This document shows positions 22,311 through 33,904 of a stretch of DNA of 64,000 bases, in pieces (the first letter of the stretch is position 1; every line of letters begins with the position of its first letter). Origin of the DNA: Ramlibacter montanisoli (GTDB lineage: Bacteria > Pseudomonadota > Gammaproteobacteria > Burkholderiales > Burkholderiaceae_C); the NCBI RefSeq assembly GCF_013087525.1, contig NZ_JABFCS010000001.1:1798001-1862000 (forward strand), written 5' to 3'. The notes beneath the pieces are model-generated. The model was given only the letters and a program-made list of their open reading frames with translations, was not told the origin of the DNA and made no database searches. The translations under genes were made by a program, and so were the position numbers.

Positions 22311-23648
22311 ATGAGCACAGAAATTCTTACGCCGCTCGCTGTCCCGGCCGCCCGCAGCAGCCAGGAGCACGCCGTGCGCCTGGTGCGATCGGGCTGGTGG
22401 GTGATCGCCGGGGCGGTGCTGCCGATCGGGCTGTGGATGGGACTCGCGCCGCTGTCGATGGCGGTGGTTGCGCCCGCCGTGGTGAAGGTGGACCTGAACC
22501 GCCGGCCCGTGCAGCACCTGGAAGGCGGCACCGTGCGCGAGGTCCTGGTGCGCGACGGCCAGCACGTGAAGGCCGGCGACCCGGTGCTGATCCTGGGCGA
22601 CGTCCGGGTGGACGCAGACCGCAACCGCCTGGACTATCGCGTCCACGTGGAGCGCGCTGCGCTCACCCGCCTGGAGGCGGAACAGGCGATGGCCGGCGCA
22701 CTGCGCTTCCCCGACGACCTGGTGCGCGTGGGGAGGCATGACGAGCGCATCGCCCAGGCGATGGCGAAGGAATCCGCGCTGTTCCGGGCCCAGCGCCACT
22801 CCCTGGACAGCGGCACGGCGCTGATGCGCACGCAGCGCGAGCACGTGGAGAAGGAGCTGGCGGCCGTGCGGGCGCAGATCCAGCAGGCGCAGAAGTCGCT
22901 GGAGCTGCAGCGCAGTGACCTCGAGGCCAATCGCGGCCTCGTGAACCAGGGTTTCGTGTCCGCCAGCCGGATCTCGCAGCTGGAAGCAGTCGTGGTGGAC
23001 TACGCAGCCAAGCTGGAGGAGCGGCGCACGGAACTCGCGCGGGCCGATCAGCGGCTTGCGGAGATCGACCTGAAGATCCAGTCGGCCCGCAACGACTACG
23101 TCAAGGCGGCCAGCGACCAGCTGAAGGCCGCCGCGCAGCGGCTGAGCGAAATCGAACAGGAGCAGCGCAAGTCGGAAGACGCCGCGACCCGGCAGGTCGT
23201 CGTGGCTCCGGCCACCGGGGAAGTGATCGACCTCAAGTTCACCTCGCCGGGCGCCGTCGTGCGGCCGGGCGACCCGATCGCGGACATCGTCCCGAGCAAC
23301 ACACAGCTCATGGTGGAGGCGCGCGTGCGCCCCGAAGACATCGCCAACGTGCAGCTGGGACAGGCGGCACGGGTGAAGTTCACCGCCCTGAAGTATCGCA
23401 ACAGCATGATGGTGAGCGGCAAGGTCACCTATGTCTCCGGTGACCGCCTGGTCGAGCGCCAGACGGGCGAGCCGTACTACAGCGCAATGATCCTCGCCGA
23501 TTCGGTGGCGCTCGCGGCCAGCGGCGACTTCAAGCTCCAGGCGGGCATGCCTGCGGAGGTCTACATAGAAGGATCCAAGCAGACGGCCCTGCAGTACCTG
23601 GCCGAGCCGGTCACGACCACCCTGCGCCGGGCCGGCCGGCAGATGTGA
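22311..23648 (+). CDS. Type I secretion membrane fusion protein, HlyD/PrtE family
   Basis: This is the periplasmic adaptor that links the ABC transporter to an outer-membrane channel. The 445-residue frame is intact. A single N-terminal membrane anchor lies at about residues 28-48. The first half of the lipoyl domain follows (VQHLEGGTVREVLVRDGQ), then a long coiled coil (about 110-290) and the returning lipoyl/beta-barrel part (VVAPATGEVIDLKF and beyond). The start has GAGGA before ATG 22311. No TolC-like outer-membrane gene lies in the island, so a channel encoded elsewhere must be shared. Confidence 0.95.
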   Translation: MSTEILTPLAVPAARSSQEHAVRLVRSGWWVIAGAVLPIGLWMGLAPLSMAVVAPAVVKVDLNRRPVQHLEGGTVREVLVRDGQHVKAGDPVLILGDVRVDADRNRLDYRVHVERAALTRLEAEQAMAGALRFPDDLVRVGRHDERIAQAMAKESALFRAQRHSLDSGTALMRTQREHVEKELAAVRAQIQQAQKSLELQRSDLEANRGLVNQGFVSASRISQLEAVVVDYAAKLEERRTELARADQRLAEIDLKIQSARNDYVKAASDQLKAAAQRLSEIEQEQRKSEDAATRQVVVAPATGEVIDLKFTSPGAVVRPGDPIADIVPSNTQLMVEARVRPEDIANVQLGQAARVKFTALKYRNSMMVSGKVTYVSGDRLVERQTGEPYYSAMILADSVALAASGDFKLQAGMPAEVYIEGSKQTALQYLAEPVTTTLRRAGRQM

Positions 23649-23700
23649 AGGACGTTTCCTTTCGATGTGTGAAGCGAGACAGAGAGAAAGTGAGAGAGCC

Positions 23701-25487
23701 ATGAAAGACCACGACATGCAACCAGGCACCAGCGGCGGAGGCGGCATCAGGCGGCGCTCGATGTTGAAGGCTTCGCTGGCTGCGGCGGCGGCCCCGATGG
23801 TCATCACCCCCGCCGGACGGAGGCGCAGGTCCTCGTGCTCCCGCCCAGCCCGCCGGTGACGCCCTGGGTGGAGGAGTTGCCCCTGCAGGACACGCCCCTG
23901 ACCCCGCTGGCCGCCCTGGACCCGGCACCCACCTTGGGGGCCAATCTCGCGGGTGGCGAGGTCGGACGCGCCATGCACCAGCGCATGGGCGAGATCTGCG
24001 GGCCCGGGTCGCGCACGGCAAGGGAGCCGCTGCTGTACCAGCTCAGCGCCCGGGAGAACCCCTCCTGGCGCTTCAATGGCGACAACGCCTACTACCCGCC
24101 GCAAGCGATCTGGGGTTTCAGCGGCGGCAGCGGGCCCGCGGTCACCCCCGGGCCGACCATCCACGCGCGCTACGGGCAGCCGATCATGTGCCGCATCCGC
24201 AACGAGCTGCCCGCGTTCTCCACCGGCTTCGGCTCGCCCGAGATCTGCACCCACCTGCACAACATGCACACGCCGTCGGAAAGTGACGGCTTCACGGGGG
24301 ACTTCTACAGCGCCAGCAAGAAGGGGCCGACCCTGTTCGCTCCCGGCGCGTACAACGACCATTTCTGGCCCAACCTCTATGCCGGCATCGACGAGTTCGG
24401 CGGCATCGGCGATCCGCGCGAGGCGCTGGGCAGCCTCTTCTACCATGACCACACCGAGGGTGTGACGGCGCCCAACGTGCTGAAGGGACTGGCCGGGCGC
24501 TACAACATCTTCGACGACCTGGACAGCGGCAACGAGCAGACCGGGCTGCGGCTTCCCAGCGGTCCGTACGACTATCCGCTCACCTTCGGTGACCGGCGCT
24601 TCGACGTCAATGGCCAGCTCACCTTCGACCAGCTGAACCCCGAAGGCGTGCTGGGCGACCGGTACCTGGTCAACGGCAAGATCGCGCCGGTGCTGCGCGT
24701 CGCCCGCCGCAAGTACCGCTTCCGCCTGCTCAATTCCGGCCCCACGCGCTATTACGAGCTGTACTTGCAGAACAAGGGCGCGAACGGGATCTTCACCTTC
24801 ACGCAGATTTCCGCCGACGGCAATCTCCTGCCCAATCCGCTGACCAACCAGACGCGCGTGCGGCTCGCTCCCGCGGAGCGCGCCGACATCGTCATCGACT
24901 TCGCGCGCTTTCCGTTGGGCACCGAGTTGTACGTCGTGGACCAGATCGTGCAGAGCACGACCCGACGGCCGGACAAGGTGCAGGCGCCCGGCACCCGCCT
25001 GCTGAAGCTGGTGGTGGACCGCAATCCACCTGAGCCCGACACGAGCATGGTGCCCAGCGTGCTGCGGCCCTTGCGCGATCTCCCCAGTGCGGCGGAACTC
25101 GCTGCGCTGCCGGTGCGCAGCTTCAACTTCGAGCGATCCGGCGGCATGTGGGCCATCAACGCACGGTTCTTCGACGTCTTCACGCCCGCGGTGCAGGTTG
25201 CCAGGGGCAGCGCCGAGATCTGGGAGCTCACCAATCTGAACGACGGCTGGCAGCACCCGGTGCACGTGCACTTCGAGGAAGGCCGCATCCTGAGCAAGAC
25301 GGTGAACGGCGCCCCCGTGCCGATTCCGCCGCACGAGCGCGGCCGCAAGGACGTGTTCAACGTCGGTGAGCGCATGACGATTCGCGTGCTGTTCCGGTTC
25401 CGGGACTTCAACGGCAAGTACCTGATGCACTGCCACAACCTCACGCACGAGGACCACTCCATGATGCTCAGGTGGGACATCGTGTGA
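23701..25487 (+). CDS. Tat-exported multicopper oxidase, CotA/bilirubin oxidase-like
   Basis: The enzyme should oxidise a substrate by one-electron steps at a type 1 copper and reduce O2 to water at a trinuclear centre in the periplasm. The product is about 595 residues. The N-terminus has RRRSMLK followed by an alanine-rich hydrophobic stretch, a twin-arginine signal. Copper ligands are complete: HLHN, YHDH, HPVHVH and the final HCHNLTHEDHSMM, whose spacing fits an axial Met at the type 1 site. One base is missing near 23815, within the signal/linker junction. It follows the exporter genes by 52 nt and precedes the SCO gene by 25 nt. Candidate substrates are Mn(II), Cu(I) or phenolics; the sequence does not decide between them. 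Confidence 0.92.
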
Positions 25488-25512
25488 GCTTGCGAACCGA
25501 AGGAGAAGAATC

Positions 25513-26145
25513 ATGGACACGCGCAGACATTTCGTCGCCGGTGCGGGGACTCTTTCCGTGCTCGGCCTCACCACCAGCCTGCTCGACACCCCGGCCTGGT
25601 CGGAACCCGAGCCGGCCCGGCGCCCGGCCACCGGCGCCGTTCCAAACGTCCCCTTGACGACCCACACGGGCGCAAGGGTCCGCTTCTACGACGACCTCGT
25701 GCGCGGCAAGGTCGTCCTCATCAACATGATGTACGCGGGCTGCAACAGGACCTGTCCGCCCATGACGTACAACCTGGTGGAGGTCCAGAAGCAACTGGGC
25801 CAACGCGTCGGCAGGGACATCTTCATGTATTCGATCACCCTGCGGCCGGAGCAGGACTCACCGGAGGATCTGGCGCACTACGCCAGGCTGCACCAGGTCA
25901 AGCCGGGCTGGCTGTTCCTCACCGGCGCAAAGGCCGACATCGAGAAGTTGCGCTTCGCTCTCGGTTACTACGATCCGGACCCGGCCGTGGACCAGGAGGA
26001 AGGCCGGCACGTGGGCATGGTGCGCATCGGCAACGACCCGTTCAAGCGATGGGGCATGGCACCCGCGCTGGCGAGTCCGAGGCAGATCGTGTCCATGGTC
26101 GAACACATCGACCGCAGGCCGCCGCCCGCACGTCGAACCGGCTGA
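25513..26145 (+). CDS. SCO1/SenC-type copper chaperone
   Basis: This is a 210-residue thioredoxin-fold protein. The copper site is seen as the CNRTC (CxxxC) motif near residue 78 and a conserved His in GRHVGMVRIGND near residue 165. The N-terminus has RRHFV and a hydrophobic stretch, so it is exported, probably by Tat or as a membrane-anchored protein. AGGAG lies 8 nt before the ATG. SCO proteins usually load copper into cytochrome oxidase. Here the position right after a multicopper oxidase suggests it serves that enzyme instead. Its stop (26143-26145) directly abuts the stop of convergent rlmE, with no terminator between them. Confidence 0.9.
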   Translation: MDTRRHFVAGAGTLSVLGLTTSLLDTPAWSEPEPARRPATGAVPNVPLTTHTGARVRFYDDLVRGKVVLINMMYAGCNRTCPPMTYNLVEVQKQLGQRVGRDIFMYSITLRPEQDSPEDLAHYARLHQVKPGWLFLTGAKADIEKLRFALGYYDPDPAVDQEEGRHVGMVRIGNDPFKRWGMAPALASPRQIVSMVEHIDRRPPPARRTG

Positions 26146-26805
26146 TCACTCCGGCTTGGGCCCGATGCCGACCAGGAAGGTCTCGGACGACTTGTCGCGC
26201 GAGGCCTTGGGCTTGATCGGCTTCGCGACCTTGAAGCTCTCCTTGAAGAGCTTCACGAGCTGGCTGTAGCCGCTGCCGTGGAACACCTTGCACACCAGGG
26301 CGCCCTGGGGCTTCAGGTGGGCCTGCGCGAATTCGACGGCGATCTCGACCAGGTGCCCCACCCGGGCGGCGTCGGAGGCGGGGATGCCGGACAGGTTCGG
26401 CGCCATGTCCGAAACCACGGCATCCACCTTCCGGCCGGCGAGCAGCCCCTCCAGCCGGGCTGCCACTTCGGGATCGTGGAAGTCGCCCTGGATGAAGGTG
26501 ACGCCTTCGATCGGCTCCATCGGCAGGATGTCCAGCGCCAGGATCTGGCCGTCCAGCACGCCGGCGGCCGCCCCTTCGGGCGCGAGCTTGCGCCGCACGT
26601 ACTGGCTCCAGGCCCCCGGCGCCGAGCCCAGGTCGACCACCAGGTAGCCGGGCTTGATCAGCCCGAGCGCCTCGTCGATCTCCTTGAGCTTGTAGGCGGC
26701 ACGGGCGCGGTAGCCCTCCTTCTGCGCGAGCTGGACGTACGGGTCGCGGACATGGTCGTTCAGCCATGCCTTGTTGACCTTCTTGCTCTGTGTTCTGACT
26801 TTCAT
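26146..26805 (-). CDS. rlmE: 23S rRNA 2'-O-methyltransferase RlmE (FtsJ/RrmJ)
   Basis: RlmE methylates the ribose of U2552 in 23S rRNA late in 50S assembly. The 219-residue length is normal. The K-D-K-E catalytic set is visible: Lys in [10 protein letters not shown], Asp in [11 protein letters not shown], Lys in [11 protein letters not shown] and Glu in SSETFLVG. The SAM loop is [13 protein letters not shown]. It usually forms an operon with ftsH downstream; here the plus-strand island begins at its stop codon and ftsH is 22 kb away. It diverges from yhbY over only 32 bp. Confidence 0.96.
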   Translation of the reverse strand: MKVRTQSKKVNKAWLNDHVRDPYVQLAQKEGYRARAAYKLKEIDEALGLIKPGYLVVDLGSAPGAWSQYVRRKLAPEGAAAGVLDGQILALDILPMEPIEGVTFIQGDFHDPEVAARLEGLLAGRKVDAVVSDMAPNLSGIPASDAARVGHLVEIAVEFAQAHLKPQGALVCKVFHGSGYSQLVKLFKESFKVAKPIKPKASRDKSSETFLVGIGPKPE

Positions 26806-26825
26806 GTGCCTGTGTGCCCAAAGCT

Positions 26826-26831
26826 GATAAT
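26826..26831 (+). promoter_or_regulatory. Possible -10 element for yhbY
   Basis: GATAAT ends 6 nt before the yhbY ATG. If it is used, transcription would start at or next to the start codon, giving a leaderless or nearly leaderless mRNA. No good -35 is visible. Confidence 0.3.
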
Positions 26832-26837
26832 ACGGGG

Positions 26838-27311
26838 ATGCCAGCGATCCAATTGACCATAGCCGAGCGCAAGGCGCATCGGTCCGAAGCCCATCACCTC
26901 GATCCGGTCGTGATGATCGGCAACGACGGCCTCACCGCCGCCGTGAAGAAGGAAACCGACGCCGCCCTCAGCGCCCACGGCCTGATCAAGGTCCGCGTGC
27001 TGGGCGACGACCGTGAAGCGCGCGAAGCCATCTACCAGCGACTGGCCGAGGAGCTGAACGCCGCGCCCATCCAGCACATCGGCAAGCTGCTGGTGCTCTG
27101 GCGCCCCAAGCCCACCAAGGTGAAGGCGGAAGACGAGGAGCGCAAGCCCGGTCCGCGCGAATTCAAGGTCATCAAGAACTCCAGCCGCGGCGGCCAGCGT
27201 CCCGAGGTCAAGCGGGTGCGCGTCCTGGGCAACCAGCGCCTGACCACCGGGGGCATGGTCAAGAAGGCCAAGCCCAAGCAGAAATCGGTCAAGAAGTCGC
27301 GGACCGACTGA
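26838..27311 (+). CDS. yhbY: YhbY-type CRM-domain RNA-binding protein
   Basis: This small protein associates with pre-50S ribosomal particles. The CRM domain fills the first ~95 residues ([20 protein letters not shown], then the GxxG-like IGNDG and a basic helix). It is 157 residues long, longer than E. coli YhbY because of a Lys/Arg-rich tail ending [14 protein letters not shown]. The ATG at 26838 is chosen over an upstream in-frame ATG at 26814, because the homologous N-terminus begins at IQLTIAERK and a GATAAT -10 element lies between the two. The 3' end overlaps the convergent DUF4149 gene by 23 bp. Confidence 0.9.
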   Translation: MPAIQLTIAERKAHRSEAHHLDPVVMIGNDGLTAAVKKETDAALSAHGLIKVRVLGDDREAREAIYQRLAEELNAAPIQHIGKLLVLWRPKPTKVKAEDEERKPGPREFKVIKNSSRGGQRPEVKRVRVLGNQRLTTGGMVKKAKPKQKSVKKSRTD

Positions 27312-27720
27312 AGCCCGCCACCTTCCACAGCACCAGCAAGGCACACAGCCACTGCGCTGCATAGACGGCCGTCCCGGCCGTGTGCCAGAACCTCAGGTCC
27401 TGCCGCGCGACGATGCGCGGCGCGATCGCGAATTCCTGCAGCAGCGCCGCCAGCATCCCGAGCAGCACGTAGGCCACCGCGCCGGCCGCCCAGCCCAGGG
27501 TCGCCGTGCCGTCGGCGTGGCGCGCCCCCATCAGGATCAGGAGGCCGCAGCCCATGCTGAGCCAAGCCTGTCCCTGGAACAGTTTCGCCGCCAGGCTGCC
27601 GGCCAGGGCCGGCGAGGAGGCATTGGTGAACAGCAGCGGCACCGCCATGAAGCCGATCGCCGTCAGGCTGCCCCACCAGAGGGCCGCCGCCAGGAGGGGG
27701 AGCCGCGCCTTCCAGTCCAC
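27289..27720 (-). CDS. DUF4149 membrane protein
   Basis: This is a 143-residue integral membrane protein of unknown function with four hydrophobic segments, starting at LPLLAAALWWGSLTAIGF and ending with the segment around YAAQWLCALLVLW. It sits between yhbY and greA, its common place in Burkholderiales. The GTG at 27718-27720 is chosen as start because it follows the greA stop by 2 nt. The gene would be co-transcribed with greA. The 3' end overlaps the convergent yhbY gene. No catalytic motif is seen. Confidence 0.8.
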   Translation of the reverse strand: MDWKARLPLLAAALWWGSLTAIGFMAVPLLFTNASSPALAGSLAAKLFQGQAWLSMGCGLLILMGARHADGTATLGWAAGAVAYVLLGMLAALLQEFAIAPRIVARQDLRFWHTAGTAVYAAQWLCALLVLWKVAGFSRSATS

Positions 27721-27722
27721 GT

Positions 27723-28202
27723 TCAGGCGTAGTGGACGGCGACGATCTCGTAGCGCTTGGTGCCGCCGGGCGCCTGCACTTCGGCGGTGTCGCCCTCTTC
27801 CTTGCCGATCAGCGCGCGCGCGATCGGGCTGGACACGTTGATCAGCCCCTGCTTCAGGTCGGCCTCGTCCTCGCCCACGATCTGGTACTTCACGGTCTCG
27901 CCGGAGCTCTCCTCCTCCAGTTCCACGGTGGCGCCGAAGACGACCTTGCCGCCCGCGTCGAGCGAGGACGGATCGATGATCTGCGCGGCGGCCAGCTTGC
28001 CTTCGAGCTCGCGGATGCGGCCTTCGATGAAGCCCTGGCGGTCCTTGGCGGCGTCGTACTCCGCGTTCTCGGACAGGTCGCCCTGCGCGCGCGCTTCGGA
28101 GATGGCATTGATCACCGCCGGACGATCGACGGTCTTCAGGCGATGCAGTTCGGCCTTGAGCTTCTCCGCGCCGCGGGTGGTGATGGGAATCGTGGTGGCC
28201 AT
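27723..28202 (-). CDS. greA: Transcription elongation factor GreA
   Basis: GreA binds the secondary channel of RNA polymerase and stimulates cleavage of backtracked transcripts. The 159-residue product begins [19 protein letters not shown]. The N-terminal coiled coil carries the acidic tip ([13 protein letters not shown]), and the C-terminal FKBP-like domain ends AVHYA. The gene has its own candidate promoter and a terminator-like hairpin in its leader (separate entries). The DUF4149 gene follows after 2 nt. Confidence 0.97.
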   Translation of the reverse strand: MATTIPITTRGAEKLKAELHRLKTVDRPAVINAISEARAQGDLSENAEYDAAKDRQGFIEGRIRELEGKLAAAQIIDPSSLDAGGKVVFGATVELEEESSGETVKYQIVGEDEADLKQGLINVSSPIARALIGKEEGDTAEVQAPGGTKRYEIVAVHYA

Positions 28203-28218
28203 CTCGAGGTGTCTCCAA

Positions 28219-28254
28219 AAGCAAACCGCCGAACGTTGCCGCTCGGCGGTTTTT
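28219..28254 (-). terminator. Terminator/attenuator in the carB-greA interval
   Basis: Perfect 10-bp arms AAACCGCCGA (28223-28232) and TCGGCGGTTT (28243-28252) form a hairpin followed on the minus strand by GCTTTTGG. It can end carAB transcripts. Because a -10 box lies just upstream at 28266-28271, it also lies within the greA leader. Confidence 0.75.
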
Positions 28255-28265
28255 GTGATGCCCTG

Positions 28266-28271
28266 ATTATA
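28266..28271 (-). promoter_or_regulatory. Candidate greA promoter -10
   Basis: A perfect TATAAT on the minus strand sits just after the carB stop and 64 nt from the greA ATG. The -35 region inside the carB 3' end is weak. Transcripts starting about 28259 would meet the hairpin at once and give a terminated RNA of about 40 nt. Confidence 0.5.
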
Positions 28272-28276
28272 AAAGC

Positions 28277-31545
<3,269 letters not shown>

Positions 31546-31547
31546 GT

Positions 31548-32716
<1,169 letters not shown>

Positions 32717-32838
32717 TGGGTTCTCCGATGAGTCGGGTACGCCCACAACGCGACCAAGAGGGAACTCTCGATGTTGCTTTTGTCGGGGAAAGTGCTGGCT
32801 GCGCTAGGCGTACGCGGGGGTTTGCGGGAAAGCCCTTG

Positions 32839-32844
32839 ATTATA
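32839..32844 (-). promoter_or_regulatory. Candidate carAB promoter -10
   Basis: A perfect TATAAT on the minus strand lies in the 159-bp gap upstream of carA, predicting a leader of about 115 nt. The -35 region is poor. No arginine or pyrimidine leader peptide was recognised in this stretch. Confidence 0.5.
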
Positions 32845-32874
32845 GCCCGAGGGGCCGCGGACGCCTGCGTGGGG

Positions 32875-33252
32875 TTACTTGGACGACTCGGTGCTGCGGA
32901 TCAGCCCGCCGCCCTGCACGCTGCCCTCGGCGGCGCCCCCGCCCAGGATCCGCTGCACGCAGGCGTCGCGGTCGGCCGGCGGCTGCGCTTCGCACCGCTG
33001 CGTCGCGTTGCGCGACAGGTCGGCGCCAGCGGGAGCGGACAGGGTCCCGCGGCGCGCCTCCTGGTAGGCGGCGCCGGCTTCCTTCAGGCAGGTGGCGCGG
33101 TCCTGGCCGGACTCGCCGCGCAGGCAGCGCGCGCGCTCCTGCCGGTAGTCGATCTGCGCCTGCGAGGGCTTCGCCGGCCCGGCCGCCCAGGCAGGTGCGG
33201 CGGCGAGGAGCAGTGCGATGGCCAAGGCGGCGGGGGTGCGGATGGGGTTCAC
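32875..33252 (-). CDS. Small exported cysteine-containing protein, unknown function
   Basis: I do not recognise a named family. The 125-residue product has a Sec signal peptide (ALAIALLLAAAPAWA) and a mature part with four cysteines in two pairs (RARCLRGES.....ATCLKE and QRCEAQ....DACVQ), so disulfides in the periplasm are likely. The GTG at 33250-33252 with AGGAG 6 nt upstream is preferred to an ATG 21 nt earlier. It is the last gene of the probable two-partner secretion operon. Similar proteins are common hypothetical periplasmic proteins in Comamonadaceae (from memory, not searched). Confidence 0.65.
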   Translation of the reverse strand: MNPIRTPAALAIALLLAAAPAWAAGPAKPSQAQIDYRQERARCLRGESGQDRATCLKEAGAAYQEARRGTLSAPAGADLSRNATQRCEAQPPADRDACVQRILGGGAAEGSVQGGGLIRSTESSK

Positions 33253-33269
33253 GGTGTTCTCCTGGGATG

Positions 33270-33901
33270 TCATAGGAGCCGAACACCACGCGCGACGAGC
33301 GGGTCTCCGGCAGGATGTAGACCACGCCGCTGCTGTGCCGGAACAGGGGCGCCAGCACGGTTTCGAAGAAGCCCACCGGCACGTTGATGCAGCCGTAGGT
33401 GATGCGGTGGTCGGCGGGCACGACGCTGGCCAGCCGCTGCAGGCGCCGCTCGCTGGCCACGGTATCGACCACCGTGTGCAGCGCGACGCCCGCGTCGTAG
33501 TCGATCCACAGGATTTCGCCGCCCTTCAGGCTGGGACCCAGGGCGGCGACGAAGCGCCCGGCCGGCGTGGTGCGTTCCGCGGGCAGGATCTTGTGCATGG
33601 CGCGCTGGCCGATGCCGGGAACCGAATCGTCCCCGGTGGCCATGCCGGTCAGCACGGGCGCCGAACCGCGCAGCACGCCCAGCGCGTCGAACACGAACAT
33701 GCGCGAGCGGACCTTGTCGACGATCACGAAGGGCCCGTTGCCATGGTCGCGCGAGTGCAGCACCCAGTCGGCGACGTGCCGGCTTTCGGCCGAGGGCGTT
33801 TCGAGGACGAAGTCGGCCGGCTTCGCCGCCGCCCCCGTCCAGGCAAGGCAGGCCCAGGCCGCGAGCAGCCAGGACCCGCGCAGCAAGGTGGATCGGGCCA
33901 C
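33270..33901 (-). CDS. L,D-transpeptidase (YkuD-like)
   Basis: The product of about 210 residues should be exported and act on peptidoglycan or on anchoring of envelope proteins to it. An N-terminal signal (SWLLAAWACLAWTGAAA) is present. The YkuD catalytic region reads HRITYGCINVP with the nucleophile Cys, and the C-terminal part ends near VYILPETRS, typical of this group. The GTG start at 33899-33901 is 3 nt after the tpsA stop. The C-terminus is uncertain: the catalytic frame stays open into the next gene, while a shifted frame gives a TGA at 33270-33272 that fits the next gene's SD and start. A frame break near 33280-33300 is likely. Confidence 0.75.
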
Positions 33902-33904
33902 CGG

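Noticed and set aside
4089..26145. Prophage, integron or IS element as carrier of the island
   Set aside because: No integrase, transposase, phage gene, tRNA edge or flanking direct repeat was seen at either boundary.
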